Program-made: the position numbers and the translations under genes
Part shown: one piece after another, positions 12,451 through 25,900 of the stretch
How positions within the stretch are numbered: the stretch's first letter is position 1
How the letters are laid out: the number at the start of each line of letters is the position of its first letter
Source of the DNA: Fratercula arctica
Taxonomy: Eukaryota; Chordata; Aves; Charadriiformes; Alcidae
Assembly: GCA_947846985.1 (NCBI GenBank)
Contig: CANTUZ010000005.1
Span: forward strand, 18,820,389 to 18,884,388
Direction of reading: 5' to 3'
DNA: 64,000 bases
Notes under the pieces: model-generated
What the model was told of the DNA's origin: nothing
What the model saw: only the letters and a program-made list of their open reading frames with translations
The model's database searches: none

Positions 12451-13949
12451 ATCTTTCAGGGCAATGAAAACACATTGTAAATTAAAACTTTTCATTTGCT
12501 ACTTAACATTTTTCTTTAGTTGTTTCAGGACTGTTCTGCTGGTCAGTATACATAAACTTCACTTTCCAAGTGGCATGTATAGATCCTTCCAGTTCAATGC
12601 AGTCCAGTCCTGTTAGGCACAGAAAAAAACACATTTACTCTTTAATCTTTATCTTTCATGGGAAAAAAAAAAGTGTCCAAAGGTGGCTAAATGTCACACT
12701 GAAGTGGTATTTTGTCTAGGGCCACAGTGAGGCTTGTTCAGTGATTTGTGTGACCAATGTCAGATACTGATCATTACCCAACAGCAGCAGTAGAGTTGGA
12801 GTTGAACAGACAGCCAAAAAATGGTACCCGGCTTTATGGGCTCATGTGTTGTGTGAGGTGTCTTTCTAGCCAAGTTCTGATGCTCAAACCACTTCCAACC
12901 TTGCTTCCAAAGGCAGTCAGCAAACCCCATGTGCTGTGTTATGGGAAGACCAATACAATGATTTCTGTCCATCATAATGATATAGGACTGCGCCTGGAGC
13001 TCAGACTGTTTGAAGGAAGAGTTCAGGAACTGGAACAAAAGACACCTCTGATGTGATATAGGCAATCCCTTATCCATAAAAAACATTCCTCACTGTGTGG
13101 GCCTAATGCGATTAGCATGTGCTAGCTGCTCCTGGTAACAGTTAGAGATGCTTTAATTAACCAGGATTTAAAAAAAAAACAACCAAAACACGAACCTTCA
13201 GTGATTAACTGATTGAAATATGGTTGCTTTTGAAGAGCCAGGCAACATCATAATGTCTCCAGTTCCTTAAGATCCAACAGATTTCACTGGAGAGGAGTCA
13301 AATGTAAATTCAGATGTTTAGGGGAGTCTGTAACCAAAGGAGCAAAGTTCTAAGGCATGCTGGTAGGGATGTGCAGAAGGGTCCTCTAAACTTTCCCCAA
13401 ACTGGATTTTGGAGAGGATTTGTAGCGCTTAAAAATGCTGCCAGTACTTCAAAGCACCAGCTTGAAAAAGCTGGTGTTTTGGAGCCACCTTCTGTCTGTT
13501 TAATAATATTACACTATAATACTAATTTCATATTTTGTGATGTCAAGCATCAGAAGATCACCGATTTATCACTGTGCAATGTTGTTGCCCTTTAAAAATA
13601 GTTATATAATGCTTTTCTGTATAGTTCTACAGACTGTAAGTAAACCCCTGGTCTGTCATTGACAGGGAGTTATCACCGCCTCAGTAGAGCTCCTCTCCGT
13701 GGAGATCTGTCAGCAGGCTTTGTGCTTGGTACTACTACTAAATTGATAGGGAGAAACAAAATTAGCTAACAGAAATTCAATGTTTTTGATGTAGAAAGAT
13801 ACCCTGAAGTGAATCTCTTCTGTAGCGGCTATGATGTATTTTGGTAATGTTGCAGCTGTTGTTTTATATTACTTAGACACTAACCTCTTAGAGGAGTGGA
13901 GCTGAGGAGCCAAGATGTAATGTGGTGACACTGTCAATTCTCTCCACAG

Positions 13950-14074
13950 ACAGTACTACTGGTATGATGAGCGGGGAAAGAAGATCAAGTGCACTGCTCC
14001 TCAATATGTTGATTTCGTCATGAGTTCAGTGCAGAAACTAGTGACAGATGAGGACGTCTTTCCAACAAAATATG
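13950..14074 (+). CDS. MOB2: MOB2 coding exon, central Mob fold
   Basis: The 125-nt exon encodes QYYWYDERGKKIKCTAPQ, then YVDFVMSSVQKLVTDEDVFP and TKYG. Its first base completes a Thr codon from the previous exon (AC|A) and it ends in TATG before GTATGT (phase 1). YYWYDERGKK and CTAPQYVDFVM are diagnostic of the MOB2 subfamily. The acidic VTDEDVFPTKYG stretch leads toward the kinase-facing part of the fold. The MOB2 reading frame is maintained throughout. Confidence 0.96.
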
Positions 14075-15661
14075 GTATGTCTGCTTTGGGACAAGTGCTT
14101 CCTGCGGCTCTTTGCAGATGCCATTAAGTAAGGTGAAAGCTGGCATTCAGCATATGCATTAATACCAGACAGCTTTCTCACTGATTTTTTTTTTTGGTGG
14201 GGAAAAGGGGGCAGGTTTTAAGTTTGGTTCATTCTTGCAGTAAGAAAGACTTGCACTGTTGGCATATGAACTGGGGCAGAAGGCTCATGTCTGTCCCCTT
14301 GGTTTGTATTTCACGATTGGTACATTTTTTCTTTCTTCAAGCATTTTGGTATCTTCTAGCATGTATTCAGAAAGGTTAAAAATTTGAAAACTGTCAGCAT
14401 GTATGTGTCTGATACAGCCTGCTGCCAGTAAAATTTAATGTTGTTACTGTTTTACTATTTCCTTTAGAGCCCTGATGCATTAAGGGGGAAATAAATTGGA
14501 TTGCCAGGAAAGTTGCTTGTCTTCCTTCCCCAACCAGGCCTTGTCTCACAGATCGTTTGCAGTCTCCCTCCCCATCCAAAGATTAAATAGGAATGTGATT
14601 TTTAAGAATTGAAAAGCAATAGGAAAGTAACTTTAACTTAAATTTGTATCCTAACAAGATTGCTACATGCAATGCCTTTGGATAAGAGGAAGAAAAGAGA
14701 GACCTGAAGTTATGGTAGGTGGGCTTAATCACGACTAAAAGCAGCTGGGGTCTTGAACCCCTTCAACAGATAGTTGGGGAACTAGGACATTACAGTATAG
14801 CAAAGGTTAAGCTAGTAGCCTTTGCTTACAGGCATCTTTATCTGGAAAGAAGCAGTGACTAGTAAGCCAGGTGCAGTTGACTTTTTTTTTAAAAGAAAAT
14901 ACGCTTGTTCAAGGGCAATGAGGGCCTTTCACGCACGTGATTTGTCCACGTGGCCAAGGGACACTTTAGACCAGTAACATGCTTTGTATTGTGCATCACG
15001 CACAGGATGGCAGGTGTTGCTTTTTTGCTTGCCTTAGTTTCACTTTCAGTCTTACCAAAGCAGTTGTCTCTTACTGTGCAGGCAGAGTGCTGCTCCAGCA
15101 AGCAGAATTTCAACTGCCCCTGACAGAAGGCACCCAGTATTTCCTTCCATTTCTTTTCCTATTTGATAGAATTTCAACAACAAAATGAGGAAAGTTGTTA
15201 TACACAGTTATTCAAACTGCTGCACAGTACCAAGGCCTGTGTACCTTAGCTTCCATTTCAGGATCTGTGAATTGGTCTCCCAAGCATTATTATGTACTTC
15301 CAGGGGAAAAATCTGCTATTCCTGGACAAAGTAGATAAGGTCCCAGAAGAACCTCTCATTATTTTTACAGCCAGTACAAAAAATATTGTGATTTTAAAGA
15401 ATGATTACACTTGCTTCCTGATTTTTGAACCCTTAGGGCTTAAAACTTAACTTCAAATGAAAATGCTTAGAACTTCCTTAGATTCTTCCCCTGAATTCCT
15501 GTAAAAAGATCAAGATGAGAGGATGATATAGGGCCCACAAGTTGTCTGCTGTATAAGGTGGGCTAGTTGCTCTTACCCATAGCTCGGCCTGAAGCAATGC
15601 TGCTGTGGGTCTGAAGGGGAGCGGCTGGAGCTAACATGGTGTTTCCCTGTCTTCCTTTCAG
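14075..15661 (+). other. MOB2: MOB2 intron
   Basis: A GT-AG intron from GTATGT at 14075 to CCTTTCAG at 15661. Nothing recognisable lies inside apart from short T and A runs near 14187 and 14882. Confidence 0.9.
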
Positions 15662-15972
15662 GCAAGGAATTCCCAAACTCCTTTGAATCCCTAGTGAAGA
15701 AGATCTGCAAGTACCTGTTCCATGTGCTGGCCCATATCTACTCCTCACACTTTAAGGAGACTTTGGCACTGGAGCTGCACGGACATTTAAACACGCTCTA
15801 CACACACTTTATCCTATTCATCAGGGAGTTCAACCTCGTGGACCCTAAAGAGACCACCATCATGGACGACCTCACAGAGGTCCTCTGCAGCAGCAGTGGG
15901 AGCAGCAGTAACGGGAGTGGCAACGGGAGCAGCAACAGCGCAGGAGCACAGAACCATGTGAAAGAGAGATGA
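15662..15972 (+). CDS. MOB2: MOB2 terminal coding exon
   Basis: The exon completes a Gly codon (G|GC) and encodes KEFPNSFESLVKKICKYLFH, VLAHIYSSHFKETLALELHG, HLNTLYTHFILFIREFNLVD and PKETTIMDDLTEVLCS, ending at TGA 15970-15972. The HX4H in AHIYSSHF provides the two zinc-ligand histidines that pair with the CX4C of the earlier exon (His161 and His166 in MOB1A numbering). The last roughly 30 residues are a Ser/Gly/Asn-rich tail closing with AQNHVKER. That closing motif is shared with mammalian MOB2, while the low-complexity tail differs in composition. AGC/AAC/GGG triplet repeats encode the tail. Confidence 0.97.
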
Positions 15973-16766
15973 GCCCTCCTACAGGATCAAAACTAACATT
16001 AAAAACAATATTATATATTCTGTGTGTATGTGTATGTATACGTTCAGATATACATACAGACATATACAGCAATGAAACCTGAAAGAAATTTATGCTGCCA
16101 CCACGGGACGTGTAGTCGTATGGGACTGTATGGAGCTTTGGTTTAATGCGCCACCTGGCGAGAAGTTGCACCAATTTTATTTTATTTTCTATCCACTCCT
16201 CCTTTTACCTATTCAGATGGATGACGAGTGCTGTTTTTAGAGAAGAGCCAAGCTTGAGAGTGGGGCCACTCTTGGGTTTTTTGGTTGTTTTTTTGTTTGG
16301 TTGGTTTTTTTTGTTTTTCTTTCTTTGGTCTTGAGTGCAAGCCCTTTGTCTTTCTAGGATGGTGGTCCTGCCATTTAAAAAATATCTATTATATTATAAC
16401 AAGTGACTTTTACTTTGAAGTGGCTTAAAATGCAGGTTTGTTTGGGGTGGTTTTTTTGGGGGGTGGGGGTGGTTTTTTGGTTTGGTTTTACATAGACTGC
16501 CCCCTACCCTGCCAAAAACTCCCCAGTTGAGTGCATCTTGCCCTTTGTTAGCTTGGAATGGGAAGAAACTCCTGGCTTGACTAGAGTAGCAACTAGGGGC
16601 TTGCTACGTGCTGAAAGTGGGCATGATTCTCCAGTTGTCCCATCTACCTGGTCACAACATGTGAATGTGCAAGAGGATCCACAAGCCTTTCTGCTTATTG
16701 CTCCTACAACATATATACTCTTTTCTCTTCTCCCCTGCCTCCTCTTTTCCCAGGCACACCTCTGCA

Positions 16767-16772
16767 AATAAA
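16767..16772 (+). promoter_or_regulatory. MOB2: Candidate MOB2 poly(A) signal
   Basis: A canonical AATAAA about 800 bases after the stop codon. It is the first canonical hexamer that I see in the 3'UTR. Confidence 0.5.
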
Positions 16773-16954
16773 AAGAGTAAGATCACTGGAGTCCAAACCC
16801 CATGTGCAAGAGCCACCACCATTTCATTCCCATGGAACAGAGGCCCGGGGAGGGGGGAGAAGGGTACAAGGAGTCAGTCACCGCCTGTGCTAGAAAGATG
16901 GCTGTTGGCATAAAATTATATTGTTGGCTTATTTTAGTTCATCTGTTCTATAAT

Positions 16955-16960
16955 AATAAA
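16955..16960 (+). promoter_or_regulatory. MOB2: Second candidate MOB2 poly(A) signal
   Basis: A canonical AATAAA in an A-rich setting (TAATAATAAAAAC) followed by a TTTTGTTTTTGTGTTTGC stretch from about 16984. That is the expected layout of a hexamer with a downstream U/GU-rich element, and it makes this the better supported site of the two. Confidence 0.55.
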
Positions 16961-19900
16961 AACAAATCTATCAGCCATAAGTTTTGTTTTTGTGTTTGCA
17001 GCGTCAAAAGTCAGTGGAATCCACCCATACAGCTTCCCTTTCAGCACTGAATGCTGTTGGCCCTGTTGTCAACCAACTTTATAAATAATTGTCTTCCACC
17101 CTGTAATACATTTATGATCAATTCTTTGCTCTTTCTGGTAGTGCTAGGAACCTCCTCCCCAGGTAATCTGAAGATAAGCAACACTTGGAAAGGAGCAAGT
17201 TTCGTGCTTGTACATAATCAAATTCTGTAAATGCAGTGGGCTTCTGGATATTTTGCAGCAAATACTGTGTCACAGTACCTGTGGATACAGTATTATATCA
17301 ATATTGTATATGGACAGTGATATTACTCTTTCCTTCACATTTCCACTGAATTCTTGCAGTCAGCATTTCCAGTTGGGAAAATGCCAAATTTTGCTTGCAA
17401 TTGTGTTTCTATCAAACCTGTGGCAGCCGCTGAGAATTGTTTGTTACTTGTTTTGGTCATTATCCTGAGGTATATACATCATTAATGACTGACCTGGCAT
17501 GAATCCTAGAAGCTTTTTCTGAATGAGGTCTGTAACTGTGGAAAGGAGAGCAAGTGCAAAGAAAAAAAGAGAAAGAAAAGCCAAGCGAGTTTGGGGGGGG
17601 GGTATCATCAGCAAGAAAGGAGGAATAAAGAGAAAAAAGCACACGCAAGAAAAAAGCTTGTGAAGAAGTGTGCAAGAGCAACAACAGATAAAGGAAGAAA
17701 AATGCGCAAGTGAGAAGAAGAGTCATAAAAGTGAGAAAAAAAGAGCAAAAAGGCACGAGCATAAGAGAAGGGAAGTGGAGGAGCGAGTGAGAGAAAATGA
17801 CCTCAAACTTTGTGAGCCCAGAATTGTCCTTGTGTTGTTTGTTTCCAGATTGTGAGTACCTGTGAGCTTGCAGACAGATGTCCTGGAGTCTCACTGACCT
17901 GCACATCTGGGTGCTGTTCTCCACCACGTCCTCCTGCTATGGCCTCCATAGCCAGAGGAGTATTCCCATTCAGTCTTCACGCTGATGTGAGCCTTTCCGT
18001 TAAAATTCTCTACACTAATGTCTGAAGGGAAAACCAGAGGTCAGCAGAAGCTATCCTCACAGCAATGCCATTTTTAAGGCCCCTGTGCTACTTGCAGCGA
18101 GAGCATACAGTAGAGCTCAAGGTAAGAACGTAGTAGCAAGGACAACAACCCAAACCCAAGTATTTCTGTTAATTTATTATCTACTTGTAAAAATGCATTG
18201 CAGTCTTAATTCTAAAGCACCATTTAGAAATGATACACATTTGGAAAGGTCTGACTTGACTTGAACAAGAGGCAGTTTAATTCTCTGTGGAAAGACTGAC
18301 TTAGCTAAAGCTCTTTTAAGTTTCAGCTCACAACACAGTGCTGTATCTACATCAAATGCAAGGGTGACTAGACCTTAGCTCCCCACAGGAGAACTGACAG
18401 ACCCTCCTAGGAAGGCTGGTAACCCCTATGTTGATGCAAAGCAGCAAACCATTAATTCAGCTACCAGAAGAACAATGAAGTACCACATTACCTCTAGAAG
18501 AGCCTGCTGTTGTTCATGGCGGCTGTCCCAAGTTTACTCTGCAGGCATTTGATATTCCTGAAAGCATAGACGCTTCATCTAGCAGGGTAATCTTTTTATA
18601 TTTTACAAGCAGTTAACAAGAACACAAATAATGAATCCTATTTTAGTGTGGCCTATCTTGTTGGGTTTAGCAGTGGGAATAAAGGAAACACTGAAATAGT
18701 GCCAACAATAACGTTCTTGTCAGGAGTAAATGTTACTGTAGAGCTCAGCTTCAAGGCGTCCAAGTATATTTCAGAGGTTACTGAATTATGCTGTAGTAAC
18801 ATTAGATACAGAAGTGCCACTAAGTCTTCAAACTCTGCTTGGTTGATGCCACTGAAGCCTGGCCGTGACCACCTATGCTTGCAGCACGTCACTAACTATC
18901 CACACTGTAAGCACCGAGTGTGAATCCCCTTGTGTCTAGAAGACTGGCTTAGGTCTTCTGACACTGAGGAAATTATCGTATCACTGCTTTAAATGTGTTT
19001 TGTAAATTGTTTAAAGCACTGTCAGAACAATAGAAGCACCTTAATTACGCTACATTCAACTCCTCCACGCCCCCACCCTAAAGACCTTGATGACCATACC
19101 ATTGTTTAAGGGCTGCTAAATAAAGAAAATAAAGTAAAAAAACAAGAAAACACCCCAGAAAAATAACCAAACACTGCTAGAAGACATCTTTTGAACTGCC
19201 TCCATACACACACACATATATACCCCCGTGATACGTGCCTTTTGCAGGCCTTGCCTGCGGACTCTGAGCTTTACATCTGCCATTGCAGAATCTCTAACCA
19301 ACCACAACAATGAGCACAAGCCATCACAGGGCTGAAGTCTTTCCCTTAAGAGCAACAATCTTACGTATGTTTTGTAGGATTGTGTTCCTGACACTTGGTG
19401 CTCTGGACATGAGTGATGTAGTGAAGAGCTGAGGTTGCATAAATTTATAGCAGTGGGATGAAATGTTACAGCAAGCTGAACCCCCTCCACCCCATCCCCT
19501 GTTTTGTTATTATCAGTATGTCTTTGAGGCTGCAGTGTCCTGAAGAAAGCCAAGCATAAGCACCTGTAAATAAAAACAGGAGGAAAATAATTTCTTCAAT
19601 ACATGCTATCTGTAATAAATACCAGCAGCAGGTGAGCAAGCACCAAGCTCAGCAGCATGTGTCCATTACATGGGCTACCTCTGGCCATTCATGGGAATGG
19701 GAGACAGGAACAGTGCCACCAAGTAGTTCGTACAGAGAAACAGCCACTTTTAGCTTTGACCTCAAGACAATGAAGCTGTGTAGAGATCACAGGACCAGCT
19801 TCACCCCAATCCTAAGAAAGGACCTGAAGCGGCAAGCTGTAAAGTGAGGCAGGCATCTTCTACCTCAGCACAGCAAAATCAGAGCTACACCCTTCTTTCT

Positions 19901-22900
19901 TGCCTGAGAATTGCAGAAAGTGATCAAGTCTGAGATCCCACAGAGCACGCTCATTTTGTATGTGAATAACAACCTTTTAACCAAGAATTTTAAGAAAAAT
20001 TGACCTTGCTCCTTATGGACCACTTTTCTGATGAGATCTGAGGAGAGAGAAGGATGTGTTCTGGCTCTGAGGTACCACCAGTTCTGACCAAACACACGCA
20101 TGCCGAGGTGCTCCTGGAAGGGGTCCAGGGCTAAAGGTGGATGCTGTCAGGTAACAATTAGCTCATGCACGTTAGCAGAAGACTGAAAGACTGTCACAGA
20201 AACAAGCAATCCCAGAACAGAAAAAGCCAACTTCATGAGCGCTTAGTAAGTATGCTGATCTCATACAAAGCCACACTTCATCAAGCAAGCCCTTACTCAC
20301 ATCTGTCATGTAACTTGTCCCAGCCAATCCTTAGCTCACCATTTCAGCTGTTAACATAAAGACTCGAATCCAGAAACTCTTCCATTATCTAAACTGAGGA
20401 CAGAGGAATAGGTTGTTGTTTTATTCTGTTCAAACCTACCAAGCAAATGAAACCAATGTTTGTGTCTGTAGCACAAATGGCAACACCAGTCAGTTTAAAT
20501 CTAGTTCCAATGCCCGGGTGCTGGCAGTAGTTACAGCACGGAGTATGGCTAAGTTACCCGTGCTGCTGTGGCAATGCTAGTGCCTGAATACAAGCTCAGT
20601 ACCTGAAGGATTCAAAGACAGATCTGGTAATTTTACATGATACAGCTGTATGCAGTACAGACAAATCCCAATATTCCCACTGGAACTGATAATATAAAGT
20701 GAGAAAAACACCAAACAGCTGCCAGAACCCCCTCAGTGTGCTAATAGGGTCTCCATTCTTTTCATGGACAGAAGAACTGTTCTGGTTGTGACAGCTGACA
20801 TGAACAACAAGACTTTTGAAAGCTAGGTTAGGATGTGACTTGGAGAAAACAGAAATTGCGGCCAAGCACTCAGATGAGAGAACATTCAGAGAGCTTTGTC
20901 TAGCCAAACCCACCCACCCCCCCATCCCCCCCCCCCCAAAAAAAGATAAGCCTCACTTCCCTATGTGTCATCATCTGATAATTCTTTTCATTATATGTAC
21001 AAAAGAGGCATTAAAATATGCTGATGTTTTCCCATACATCAGCACAAATAGTTAACGTTCTCTCACAAAGTGGTGCAATGCCCCTTACATAAACTCCTCC
21101 TCCTTTTAATGGTCTCTAGGATAATTCAAAAGAAAGGGTACATCCTTTTCGCTCAGTGGAGAGCAACCCTCTGCAACATCTTCTCAGGTACAGAAAGGTC
21201 ATATGCCATCTTGCAAAGGACTTCAGCTTCTGTGAGACCACTGCTTCACCTGACATCAGTAAGGCTTAGAAGACACTTGCCCCGAAGCAAGTATTGCCCT
21301 CAAGGACTGCAAAAGGAAACCTAAAAAAGGAAAACAAACTGGTCCTTGGCACCAATCACTAATTTAACCACCACACCGAACCAATGAAATGGTCCAGGGT
21401 TCCCCCAGAAGGGCTTTAATGCAGGGGTACAAGGAGCTGAAGGTGAATCCTCACTCTGATAAAGAAAAGAAAGGCTGCACAGCTCTCCAGCACCACATAG
21501 TCATTAGATTCCCTGTAAGGCCACACAGCAGTTAGAGAGTCCCATTCTGCTTCATTCTGCATGGACTGAATTCCTTTAGGAAAGGCTTATACTTGAAAGC
21601 TCTATTTCCAACCAGATGAGATGATTTCCTAACTGACTTTTTTCCCCCCTCTGAACTGCACTTGACCAAGTATCAAACACAAAAACCTGACTTCCACAGG
21701 ACTCACTCCCAAAACAATCTCCAAGCATCAAACCTTACGGAGTAGTTTGGGTAGAGGAGGTAACTCTCTCATGTAAAGTCTGGTAGGCAATGAAATAGCT
21801 ATTAATACAGAAATTCATCCCACTTCTCATCTTGGACAACATGAGCTTTGTGTTTAGTTTTACTGCAAGCTAATGCTAGAGTATTTACTGTCCCTGTCAT
21901 GACAGTGAAGAGAGGCAGATAGTATGTCTGGCTTTGGATGACTACACGTAAGGGACAATTTTACTTTGCAAGGTGGAAATACATTGATTTTTAAAGTCTT
22001 CTGTAACAAATTTGCAGACATTGGTACCAGACATAATTGGTACTGCAGACAGCCAGAATGCTTACATCTACCTATTAAAAGAATTTACTTTTATGAATAA
22101 GGAGAACCCGGTGCTTAGCTCCACTTAAAAAGGATAATCCAGAACAGAACTGGAAACTGACATTGAATAATCCAAGATTTTTACAGTTACATGAAATCTA
22201 TATAAAACCTGTAATAGAAAGAACTCTGTGTCCTTTTCAGCCAGGTTTACTGACACTCAACAATTTAGGAAGGTTAATTTCAATCCTTGTGTCTATAAAA
22301 CCTGTCTCAGCAGGAGTGAATACAAGAAGCAGAAGACAAATTGTGCCTGAAGCCCAGCTATACCCACTGCTGCAGAACTGTGAAAACTTTAGCTACTTTA
22401 AAAACATTTTCAAGACAGCACAAATAATAAAAACTGTCTTTGAATAAACTTACCAGTTTAAAAACTATTTCAAACTGGCTTAAATGAAATCTACAGAATC
22501 TGTGCTGTGATGAGAGCGTCACAATCCAGGCACGTGAAAAGGACTGCAGGTAGTTCCTAGCAAATCTTAAAATAAGATGTGCATCAAGACCTCAATATTA
22601 TTCACGATTGTGAATTCTTTCACTGTTACACCAGTGACACTCACAGTCTGCAGAATGGCAAAGAACCAATATGTCCTTGAATTTGCACCTCTGGACCCAA
22701 TAAGGTTTGTGCAGGAAGGCCCTCATTTCACTCCCAGAAGGATGACATTAGGAAGTAGATAGCAGGAAGGCAGTCAGGCACTGCAAGCCAACATTTGTCG
22801 GCAACCTTCTGCCAAACAGAAATCACACTTTGAAGCTCAGATACTTGGGAAGAATCAGATGAAACGTATAAAGCAAAAGAAAGCAGACACACAACTCCCA

Positions 22901-25900
22901 GCTGGACAGGTAAGGCTCCTTCCACATGAGATTTTCAACTACAAAGTCACTACTTGAGTTCAGGGCTTAAGCCAGATCAGTTCAAAAGCTCAGCACTGAG
23001 ACAGCAGAAGACTGCGGAATCACAACGTCTATCCCCTTGCAATTGCAAGCAATTCTGCAATGGATGTTCAGCACAGAGACAGAGGGCACGTTTGTACCCA
23101 GCACTCCCAGCCCCAAACTCCCCATTGCATGCTGTGACAGACTGAAGGTCAAAAGCCACAGTTCAGACATGCTGCAGGAAAGAACGGGAGACCTTCAGGG
23201 AATGATCCAAATCAAGCAGAGCTGAGCCTGAGCAACTGCTGGGCTACCTGGCAAAGGGAACCGTGCTGTGTTGTGTGTGCAGATAAGGTAGCTCAGGCAC
23301 AGCCACTGACGAGGGAATGTGCACTTCCCAGGAACACAGCCTGAGATAGGCTGTAACTGCTCTTTGCCACTCTGAGTCTCATTGATCTGTTCGTGCTTAG
23401 GGGCCAAATCAGAACTGCCAGGACCCTGTGGGTGCCATTAGGACAGGGTAGGACCTGCGTGCTGCTTTTGTGGACTCCCATCGGTGCCTGGATGAGAGCT
23501 CGTTTGACATCTTCACAAACCTGGCCCTGCCACACAGATGTTCATGGACCATTGTGGAGACCAGGTACCCTGGAATCACCTTTCTTCTGCCTACATCAAA
23601 CCACTAGGCTGAATTTAGTAACAAGATAGTGACCCTGTGAATGAAGTTAATCTTATGCCATAACCACTGCTTAAATGTGAAAGCACAACAAATACTCCAA
23701 CCCATCAAGGAATTTTGATTGGATTAGAAGCCCTCTGTGCTTCATTATAATCTCCCTGATGAAGGCAAAAAGCGAAACCACAGCTGGAGAAGAGAGATTA
23801 AAAATCCCATTATAACAGTTTAATTATCTGTTATTACTGGATTAGCATTCATTTCTGATCCAGGTGCTCCTCAGATAAATAGCTCAGGTGGTTTATAAGA
23901 GCATTGTTCTATTTTGCAGTGAAAGACTTCTGGCCCATGAAATGAAAACACAGGCTTTTTTTAAAGCTAGACACCCAAAATGAAGACAGCTTAAGCAAGA
24001 CTCCCATTTGCCTGTCCCTTTTTCTTGCCTACCCCAAACTTTTGAACTGCTGTCTGATTTCAAGCAACCTGGAAGGCAGGTAGGACAATGTGATTCGAAA
24101 GTTTTTACAAGTTTTGTAGCAACAAGCAACCATTGGAAGGGGAGAGAGAGGCTGTAAATGAACCCTTAAGTTTCCTGAGCAAGTAAAAAATTACAACCTG
24201 TGCTCCCATGCTACTACATGCCAAAGAACCTGCACAAGAACACACGCTCTTAAAAGACCCCAAACACAAAGGGACAGAAGAGCTCAGAACTGGCCACAAA
24301 TCACAAATTATATAAATATAGCTTCTGAAATGTGGGCACTTCTTTCACTGCTTGCACAACCGGAACAGTCTGCATGATCTAGACTTCTTCTGCAGTCTCA
24401 GTTTGCAGATATTATGCTGGATCTTAGTGCTCTATCACAAGAGAGAAGAAATGCCAAAATAACTTTTAATGCATTATGAAAGAAAGAAATGTAGCATTTG
24501 GATCTGGAAAGAGCTACTCTAAAGTGCTGAGAAATGAAAGTACCCGTCCTTAGGGACAGGCCACCAAGGTGATTTGCAGACCTGCTCACCGGAACATGCT
24601 GCTGCCAGGTTAAGATCTGGATTCAAGTTCCAGCCCAAGCCACAGAGTTTGTATAAGCAACTGAGAGAATCACTGAGTTGCTCTTCATCTCAGTTCCTGA
24701 ATCTGCCTTATGTGGACAACAGATACCTCTTTTCCTTCTCCTTGTCTATCACACCTATGTGGACAAAGCTGTCCCTTGCTGCACTATCAAACTGGTAGCT
24801 TTCATGTGCTACTGAAATAAGCCTCAATAATACGGCACAGTATTTATTTGTCCAGGCCCCTGTGGTATCGGACTCCACTTCTAGGTTATGCATGGTTCTT
24901 CCCCTTGTGCAGATAGAGTCTGATGTTTAGCTGCATCCCTGTCACGCCAAGACTGAACACTGTCATGTCTCTGCAAAGCTATGTAGAAGCTACACAGGCT
25001 AGAGAGAGGCATATCCACACCTCTCTTTCACCCTCTCCTGCCTCTGCACAACAGAACTGACAGCAGCTACATGGTACAGCTTGTAAAAGTCGTTATGAAG
25101 CAAGGAGAAAAGACAGTGCCTCTGCTACTCAGTCCTTGCTGATGAAGGTCCTGTGTTCCAGACGTTGTTCTTCTCCGTACTAGCTAATCAGCAGGACATC
25201 ATGCAAGGCCTAGCACAAAGCACCATAGCACAACAGATCCCCAACTGCTTCACGTAACATCTAATGGGTGACACCATATTCTGCTTCTACAGGATTTTCG
25301 CATGTTACAAAGGTCATCTTGTTTCTCCACCCCTCTCTTGTAGAGAGTAGAGCAGCAGCAGCTATGGAAGCAACAGGCAGACCGGGAAGTTCATCCTCAT
25401 GCAAAACACATTAGTAACATGCAAAACACACTGTTTGTAATTACAAGTGACATCATGACACTTGGTTCTACCCATTACCACTCATACCACAGGGGTTGCG
25501 ATAACCTTTCATGCTGGACGTGGCCAGTGCTGATCTATAGGTTCTGGCTGACTGCAGATCCTACTGCAGCCCATCTCCCCAGGAGATCGAGTGGGCAAGT
25601 GCAAGCAGAAACTGCACATGAACACAGCCTAGGGCAAACTAAACAGAAGCAAGCACAAACTACACACGTGGCCCTCTCCATTACAGGACAGTATAACTTC
25701 AGGAGACAAAAGTTCTCTGTCCCCCTTTCCCAAATGAGATTGTTTGCTAACAGCCCTCTTCATTCTGGCTTACAGGTACTGTGAGGCTCTCCTCTTTCTT
25801 CCCTTTTTCTAAAGCAAATTTGCAGTTTAACTCCACCGAAACTGGAAATTATGGTTGTGTCTGCTTTCACACCTCTCTGTATGATCCTGCAGCCCACATA

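Larger units (their letters stand above)
6885..13949 (+). other. MOB2: Large MOB2 intron with CR1 insertions
   Basis: This 7.1-kb GT-AG intron begins with GTAAGT and ends with CTCCACAG. It contains two CR1 3' fragments antisense to the gene (about 10582-10715 and 11991-12450), a T23 run at 8825-8847 and a perfect inverted repeat at 10053-10077. No MOB2 exon or nested gene is recognisable. Confidence 0.9.
15973..16985 (+). other. MOB2: Probable MOB2 3'UTR
   Basis: Non-coding sequence follows the stop. It opens with a TG/TA-rich run (16021-16041) and contains long G/T-rich tracts at about 16270-16325 and 16436-16490. Two canonical AATAAA signals lie at 16767-16772 and 16955-16960, either of which could end the mRNA. 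The true end is not established from sequence alone; more distal AATAAA-containing sequence occurs near 19125 and 19570. Confidence 0.6.

Noticed and set aside
17460..17927. 155-codon - strand frame, Phe/Leu/Ser-rich, resembling membrane segments
   Set aside because: It is the reverse translation of a purine-rich, G-run-containing stretch; hydrophobicity is a composition effect.
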